A stretch of 64,000 nucleotides of DNA, from the NCBI GenBank assembly GCA_014607495.2, contig CP053172.1:5780888-5844887 (forward strand), read 5' to 3'. The position numbers and the translations under genes are program-made. The notes under the pieces were generated by a model that was not told the origin of the DNA, ran no database searches, and worked only from the letters and a program-made list of their open reading frames with translations. The stretch comes from Carposina sasakii (lineage: Eukaryota; Arthropoda; Insecta; Lepidoptera; Carposinidae). Positions 42,401-51,400 of the stretch are shown here, in pieces (position 1 is the first letter of the stretch; each line of letters begins with the position of its first letter).

Positions 42401-45400
42401 CCCCCAGGGCACGTCACAAGGCTACTGTCACAGGGGGGTTTGTCCATAGTCACCACGCTGGGCAGGCGGGTTGGTGACCGCAGTGTGATTTTTGGACTAT
42501 GTTGTCAGTACGGGAGGCGCTGCTGCCCACCTGCCGGAAACCCTCAATCGCCTCGTACGATACCCACGCGGTAAGATAATAATGATATAGCTTCAGACAG
42601 AAACCGGTGTAGGGGAAGACCTGGGAGAAGATGGAAGAGCCGGATAAGTTTCTGCCATATAGCGGGAACAAGTGTTGACTAAAATGGGGGAGGCCTTTGC
42701 CCAGCAGTGGGACATGGTAAAGTGCTTCTGTGATGACAATATGATGTACAGCTTCTGTTTAGCAGAGCCATCTGTCGGGCGCGGACAGAACTGTGCCGTA
42801 AATAGCCTTTTCTGCGAGCTTCTATAACTGTCCTATTTAGTCCTGTCCGTTTGGTGTAAAGAGAAGAGGTTCCGACCCCATCGGGCCACTAGTTATTAAT
42901 GAAATTGTATTAGGCGTTACAATTCGGAAGTTCAAACATTCACTATGGGTTTGCCCACCACCGGGCCCTACACCCTCCACTGACCCTCGGATCTGATAAC
43001 TCATAATTGCGACAACAGGCACTTGCACTAACTACAATCGCCATGAGAAACCAGACCCGAGCACCTAGCATGCAAGACGATACATTGCACTATTCCGAAA
43101 TCAAAAACTAGATAAATAATGTACATATGTTTCGCCAACAACCGTGGCATCCTCAGGATTATAGAAATTAGTAAATTACTTATAAGTAATGTGTTGGGTT
43201 TTAGAGGTTCATAATAATTAGTGGTTTACTAATTTACTAATTTCTATAATCCTGAGGATGCCACGGTTGTTGGCGAAACATATGTAGATTATTTATCTGG
43301 TTTTTGATTTCGGAATAGTGCAATCTATTGTCTTGCATGCTAGGTGCTCAGGTCTGGTTTCTCGTGGCGATTGTAGTTAGTGCAAGTGCCTGTTTTCGCA
43401 GTTATGAGTTATCAGATCCGAGGGTCAGTGGAGGGTGTAGGGCCCGGTGGTAGGCGCACCCATAGTGAACCACTAGTTATTGTTTGGCTCATGAATATAC
43501 AGGGTGGTTTTTCGTTGCCACCCTTATCGAAGGGTAGGTACGTACTCTATATATAGGGGTAAGGGCAGGAAGACGATGATATAACTGCACAATAAATATG
43601 TAATATATGTATTTTCCAGAGTTCAAAGAAGTGCCTGTGATCAAGCGCGAAGCGAGCGAGGAGCCTAAAGCGAAGCGCCGAGCGAAAACCACCGCTAAAA
43701 AGAAAGAAGGTGAGTGATGCGCTCATGCTGTAGTCTAGCTCACACCGACTTGGGTATCGTGTCAACAATGCCACGGTATAATTTTTGTACTGTACCTTAT
43801 TTTGTTTAGTAGTAGAAAGAATCCGATATAACGAAATTAGGTTTTTTATCAGGCAAATTTTTATGTTTTAATGTCCTCATTAGTACATACCTACTCAGAA
43901 AAAGTTTGCATTGTAAACAAACTAAAGAAGCGTGTTTTGCTAACACAAAACTGTACTTTTTAGTAGGATACGTAAATATAAACAATCAAAGATCATTTAT
44001 ATCTTACAAGTACAAGTGAGGGTCACAAGTGGCACCATGTGGTTCTATCGGCCCTTGGTGCTCTGCCCACCCCGTAAGGGATAAAGGCGTGATTATATGT
44101 GTGTATCTAAGTACGAATGTGCTAATGTTTACCTATCATTCTTTGAAATTAAAATGTATTTCTTAAAAAAACATACTTGATCCAATGAAATGTTTTTAAA
44201 AGGTGGCACGAGTGAATCTACCTATATATAAACGTAATAACTGTTTTAAACTTAAATATTATGTAAATACTACAAGGCTCGAATTAGCTTGTATCAAATT
44301 ATGTCTATAAACGTTCTGCCATGCATTTGAGCTTCTATTTGGCGTGCCCCGTCGTATCACTGTGTTTAGGGATTGAGGTGGATCGCGTCGCGTTAAAGGG
44401 AAAATTTTAGGAGTTGGTCAAAGAGTTACCTGTGTGTTTTCTCTTTTTTTTTTCTTCCGCGCGGAATTTATCGTAGGGTTTTGGGGTTCAATCCACTTTT
44501 AGGTATTCTTCACTGTTAGTTCACTTTTCAACGAAGAGCACTCCTTTGAGTAGGTCCGTTTGTCACACACAAAATTCACTTGCCGAGACACGAGGTCAGT
44601 ACCGCGGTGGTTGGACAACTGGCAGATGCAGGGCGTTGCCAACGTCCGCGGCGAGGAAAAGAGAGGGAAATTAGAAGAGGGAGATACAAAATTATAATTT
44701 TAACAACTGAATCTAGTAATTTTCATCTAAGTTAAACAGGATAGCTTGAGCCTTAGATGAATTATAACAAGATTCAGTGCCAGCGCTCAAAAAATTACAC
44801 GACAATTAGCTGCTCAATTGTATGGCTGGGCATCTATTGTCATAAATTGATACAAGCAAAGTCGAGTCTTATGGTAACTACAAAAGATTCAAGTTTAAAA
44901 ATCTAATCTAATGCAGTTATTACGTTTACATAGATTTACTGGTGCCACTTTTTATAAAGATTTTATTATGAAACCCCGCGTCTACCTATAAACACGTCAC
45001 TGGCTTGAGCAGACATATTGAATTGACCTACATATTGATGTAATGTTGACACGGAACACAAGTCGGTCTGAGGCAGACTTCATTTAACCAAATTGTGTGT
45101 TCTTTGGTCTTCCACATTGGTTTACTTTGTGTTCAGTGTTTAGTAGCATCAGTAACTAACAGAGATATCGGCGACATCAAACCATTGAATTATAGTGCCC
45201 GTACGATAAGTGCGCAAATTTAACGGAAACCCAAAAAAAAACCATTTTTACTATGCAAGTGACAGTTCACTCGAAGAAAAGTTTATTTAATAATTTAGGT
45301 ACATTATATTTAATTAACCGCTGTAGAAGATCAAAGAAAATGTCAAAATGCGCTGCGAATTCGCATCGCGTGAACAAATAATTATCATAGAATATCAAAT

Positions 45401-48400
45401 CTCCAGAAGGAGTCATCGATGACAAATGTATGTCGGGTAACTCGGGTAGAAAGGCAAAAAACGAGGCGAAAATCCCGCATCTTTCGCCCCTTTTAAACCA
45501 CTGATTGATTCCAAAACAAAAAATAATAGGGTCGATTCCGGCAGTCACACTAAAACCTAAACCTAATCTTAGTCAGGTCTATCTCTCTCCGTGAGAGAGA
45601 AAAGGACAGCCCGGCTAGCACGGCCAACGATATACGATATGATAAGTCAAGTTATCGATACCTAGCTGTCAAAATACGATAAATATAGCCGCCATTTAGC
45701 CCACAGCTAGTCGATAAATAGGTTTATCGTATCGTGTTTCGCTGGTCATGTTAGAGCAGTTAACATGACATCTGATGTCAAAAAGGAAAAAAAGAATGAA
45801 CGACAAATGAAAAAAAAGAAAAAAATATTTTTTGACTCTAGAAACATTTGTTTAACTTATCTCGCGCCTTATCGTATCGTAACACGGGATAAATCTTAAC
45901 GTAACGTATCCATCCATTGGTCATGTTCGCGAAATCGATAATTATGGTGGTATAGATACGATACGAAATCCTTTATCGTATATCTACTTATCGTGGTCGT
46001 GCTAGCCCGGCTGGTAGGACTAATTTTACGTTTAGGTTTAAGTGTGACTGCCGGAATCGACCGTATTATCGTTTTTTAGAGTTTTAAAATACGTACTAGA
46101 CACACACATGCTTGTGTTCTTAAAACAGTGGGGAGATCCTGCAGCTATGTTTAGTGTGTCAAGGTCAGATGACAAGAGTTACAAGTTGCTACCTCATTAC
46201 CTGAGAGAACGCCCCTGAGTTCCATAGTCGACTTTTATATTATCAAATTCAAACTGTGTGGTAAAATCGCCAAGATCTGCGCAGCGATGCGAATTTGCAG
46301 CGAGTTTTTTTTTTTAATATTTTGCACTAGGACTAAAGTCGGTATTTCACTGTGGGAGATAATGTAACACACCAAATTGTAAACATTGTCAGAATTGGCA
46401 CCATGTGGTTCTATCGGCCCTTGGTGCTCTGCCTACCCCGTAAGGGATAAAATAGTGATTATATGTATGTATGTAAATGTTATATTACATAATATGACCA
46501 TTCAAAATGTATGACGAGCGATAAATTTTGACTTCTCAAGATGGTACATACATACTTACGGGATAGGCAGAGCACCAAGGGCAGATAGAACCACATGGTG
46601 GCATACTGTTACTAGTCAGTAGAGGGACAAGAGGGTCTTGGTGTTTTGTAGGCGATGGGCTGACCACCTGTCACTACTAACCGAACTTGTACATCTCAAC
46701 TACACCCTCAACATTGGTCAGAAGTGGCACCATGTGGTTCTATCGGCCCTTGGTACTATGGTACATTAAATCTCATAATGAAATGCCGACTTCAAACTAG
46801 ATTATATGAAATGACATCTGTCAGGCATGACATCTCTTTCTGTTCATGGCTCAGAACAATGACAAAAGCATAGAAGTAACTGAATATTGACTAATATAGT
46901 CGTCTCTATTTTCTTATACATTCATTAGAAAGAGACAGATATAGGTTGCTCAAAAGCAAACGTCAATTTGGTTACTTTTCCTAATGTTCCTTGGCTACCT
47001 TTCCTAGGTACATGATACTAAGTTAAAAATCTACATAACGTGACAAGTTTTTGTCTATGACTTTGTCCATCGCATTTTACCGTATAATGTCTTAAGATAG
47101 GGTACGCTTTTATTGTCATAAACATGAAGAAGGTATAAAAGAGGGGGTGGGACTATGGAGTGAGTTGTGTGGCAATCGTGAGGGCATGACGTCGTGATAG
47201 GGGCGGAGCTTCAGTGCCCAGTAGCTGTAACCACACGCTTGTTCTCCGAAATGTAACCGTATTAAAATTACGAAGACACTAGCGCTTTTATCAGGGTACT
47301 TTTTTTTTACTAAATCGTAGTATAATATTGCCATCTAGTGATGAGTAATTGCACTAGTAAAACAATCTTGAACCATATTGATAATGAGCAAGTAGTTTGA
47401 CTAGTCACTACAAGGTGGTTTCTATGTAAATGGGCAGGGCTATAGTGTTCAATGCTCCCCTCGTCCCATGCTTCACGCCCGCTCCGCGGCACACTATTTT
47501 TGTATGAAAATATACTTAGCCGCTGCTCCTCTATTATTTCTTCATGCTCTTTCTATGCTTTAGTCACTGTTTTGAGGTTCATGGCAAGAAGCAAGACATT
47601 TCCTGGATGAATATACATATAGGTACACGTGTTCCCTAAACGGGGTAGCCAGAACTGATTTATAGAGTAGATTTGACCTATTTTTTACTTTTGATCCAAA
47701 TGAATTATGTTTTCATTATTTATGACGGTTATTTACTGCTGAGTTTTTTTTTTTAAACTACCATTGATTTATTACGTCGCTGTAATTACGGTATCGTATT
47801 ATTGTTGACGGAAGAACTCGTGAATGAATACTCGCAAGTGACTCAAAACAACCTGCGATTTACCAATAAGTTAATTTAACGGCGTGGCGGCGCTAATGTA
47901 AGCAAAGTTATTTTCGAGTGCGTTTTTCCAAATAGTTCCTATATGATGGCGCTAATTATTATGTGTATGACGTTCTCTGTGTCACTGCGTACAAAAAAAT
48001 TAAGATCCGACATCGGGCAACGGAGTTATTCAATGAAACGGACGCTAGTTCCGAAATCGTTCACGGATTTGTTCTATGAAAAGTATTTAATACGTTTTGC
48101 CCAAGGAACTTATATTCTGGACTGGAATGTGAAAAGTTATGACAATTTATATGTTAACTGCGTTACCTGTAGGGCAGTGGCGGCTTCTGATATTTTTAAA
48201 TGGGGGTTCACCTCGATGCATGAACCGATTCTCACTCTAATTAAAATTCAGGTGACCTAATGAAACACATTAAAGACAATCATATCGCGTACTAACTCGG
48301 CCTAAGCGGCATCTAGTGACCGCATGTGTGAATTAATGTGAGCGGCGCTCCAGATTAGGCTAATTTTTCACACGAAATCTTCTATATCACGCGCCGGCCT

Positions 48401-51400
48401 ATGCCAGTATGTCTCTTTCGCACTCATTGAATACAGTACTAGGAATCGTTCCAAATTTCGTTTCATTGGAGCGCGATCGCTAGCGCTCCACTCGATACAT
48501 AAGATTAAAAATTACTTGAGACGAACGCGTAGACGCTATTGTATAAACATAGTAGAATTGAAAGACAATTTATATTATACTAGCAGCCGCCCACGACTTC
48601 GTCCGCGTGAGGGGGCGTTGTACCCGTCTATTTCAACCCCTTCATCCCTTTTTTTCGAAATAAAAAGTAGCCTATGTTCTGTCTCAGGGTCTAAAGATTG
48701 TCTGTACCAAATTTCATCAAAATCGGTTGCGAGGTTTAAGCGGGAAAGCGTAACAGACAGACAGACAGACAGACAGAGTTACTTTCGCATTTATAATATT
48801 AGTTGGGATTGCCTTTGTACCTAATCTTCGTGGGTGGGAGTGCACTGCACCAGCGCTCCTTAGGAAGAGCCGCCAGTGCTGTAGAGTAAACATGAACCTT
48901 GTTTCGCGCCGTAACGCTATCGACTCGCAAGCAAAATATATGAGATATGACAGCGTGTGACGATAGCGTTACGGACTATCGAGAGATTGTGCGTGCCCCA
49001 TTTTATATCATATAGTATGTACATACCTGTATAAACAAACATAAAAAATAAGTACAATGGCCTCGCTTATAGAGGCTAAGTGCGGAAAATGCCGGCCCTG
49101 CGATTACCTAATTTGTAATGGCAAAGCGATAGCGAAAATTGTACAATATTTGCCTTGAAATGTCATTTGAAATTCGTTTTACGTAATACGAATTTGACAA
49201 GCAATCAGCGATTATTGTACAATTTTCGCTATCGCTTTGCTTTTGTTGGTTAGGTAATAAGGGGGTCGGTAAAACTAACTAACCTTATGTAAACGGTAGG
49301 TTGAATTTTTTTAAACTATTAAACACGGGCTACTTTTTATCCGGGAAAATTTCAACATTTTTTTCTGCGGTTTACGCGGACTGTCCGCTAGTCTACACTA
49401 ATATTATAAAGAGGAAAACTTTGTTTGTTTGGTTGTAATGAATAGGCTCAAAAACTACTGGACCGATTTCAAAAATTCTTTCACCGTTAGAATCCTTATT
49501 GGACCTGGATGAACATAGGCTATAAGAATTTCCCGATATTCCCACGGGAAGGCGACCAACGGGAATTCTATATTTTTTACGAAAACCGCTATACATATGA
49601 AGCTGAAATCGGGCATATATGTTCATTGGGGACAGCGAGGGAGGACTAAAAACGGATTTCCCGAAATTCCCACGGGAAGGGGACAAACGGGAATTCATAG
49701 TTTTTACGAAAACCGCTATACATATGAAGCTGAAATCGGGCATATATGTTCATTGGGGACAGCGAGGGAGGACTAAAAACGGATTTCCCGAAATTCCCAC
49801 GGGAAGGGGACAAACGGGAATTCATAGTTTTTACGAAAACCGCTATACATATGAAGCTGAAATTGGGCATATATGTTCATTAGGGACTGCGAGGAAACAC
49901 TAGAACGGATTTCCCGAAATTCCCACGGGAAGGAGACCAACGGGAATTATTTATTTTTTACGAAAACGGTTAAACATGTGAATCTGAAGTTGAGCATATA
50001 TGTTTATTTGGGACCCCGAGGAAGCACTGGGAACGGATTTCCCGAAATTCCCACGGGAAGGGGACAAACGTGAATTAATTTTTTACGACAACCGCGATAA
50101 CATATAGGCTACTTTTTACACTTAACATATAGGCTACTTTTTATTTTTTCTGTAGTCCACGCGGACGGAGTCGCGGGCGTCCACTAGTTCTTTATAAAAT
50201 TGTACTACCTTTAGGGTCTCCCCCACATTTATCGACGCGGAATAGGCTTAAGCCGAGTGCGTTTCACTCTCAATACTCGACTTATCGATACAAACGGCTC
50301 GTTTCGGCCGGCGTCGCGTCACGTCGCGTCGTCCGAGCCGGGCCGATGCGAACGGTATTAATAATGCCCTTATTTTGTAGACATAAAGGCTTTTTTGACC
50401 GGCGTCAGCCGATTCCGCGTCGATAAATGTGGGGAGACCCTGTGTGTGTTATTTTCATGCAACAAGCAACTCCTTTGCTGCTCTGGGAGTGAAAAAAAAA
50501 GTATAATACTACAGCTGCTTCTCTTCCCGGGCATACTGTACAAGTCAGTAGAGGGACACGAGGGTCTTAGTGTTTTGTAGGCGATGGGCTGACCACCTGT
50601 CACTACTAACCGAACTTGTACATCTCAACTACACCCTCAAAATTGGTCAGAAGTGGTTCTTTCGGCCCTTGGTGCTCTGCCTACCTCGTAAGGGATAAAG
50701 GCGTGATTATATGTGTGTATCTATCTATCTAACAAGTTACGTAACAGCTGTCAAGTTTGATCAAAATCCGTTTGTTAGCATTTTAGCTAAAAGAATAACA
50801 AACGCAAAACAAGACGACACGTATAGAATAACAACACATGCGTCCATTCTCACGACCTTACATACATACATACATATAATCGCCTTTTATCCCTTACGGG
50901 GTAGGCAGAGCACCAAGGGCCGATAGAACCACATGGTGCCACTTCTGACCAATTTTTAGGGTATAGTTGAGATGTACAAGTTCGGTTAGTAGTGACAGGT
51001 GGTCAGCCCATCGCCTACAAAACACCAAGACCCTCTTGTCCCTCTACTGGCTTGTACAGTATGCCCGGGAAGAGAAGCAGCTGTAGTATTACACTCTCAC
51101 GACCTTTCACGTTTATAAATATTATCCTATGTACATTTATCCCTTCTATAAGTCAGTGATTGTTTTCTCTTGTGTAATTGTAAAGTATAAAAAATGTAAA
51201 TCCTTTTTTGGCTGTGTGGGATTTATACGTCAGTATCTATATCTACATAGTAATTTAGGGCTGTGGATTTTCTATACTAATATTATAAAGAGGAAAACTT
51301 TGTTTGTTTGGTTGTAATGAATAGGCTCCGAAACTACTGGACCGATTTCAAAAATTCTTTCACCGTTAGAATCCTTATTGGACCTGGATGAACATAGGCT

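Noticed and set aside
47943..48260. ORF of 105 codons on the plus strand
   Set aside because: It has no family resemblance, crosses the left end of a hAT element at 48175 and lacks support from splice or codon pattern.
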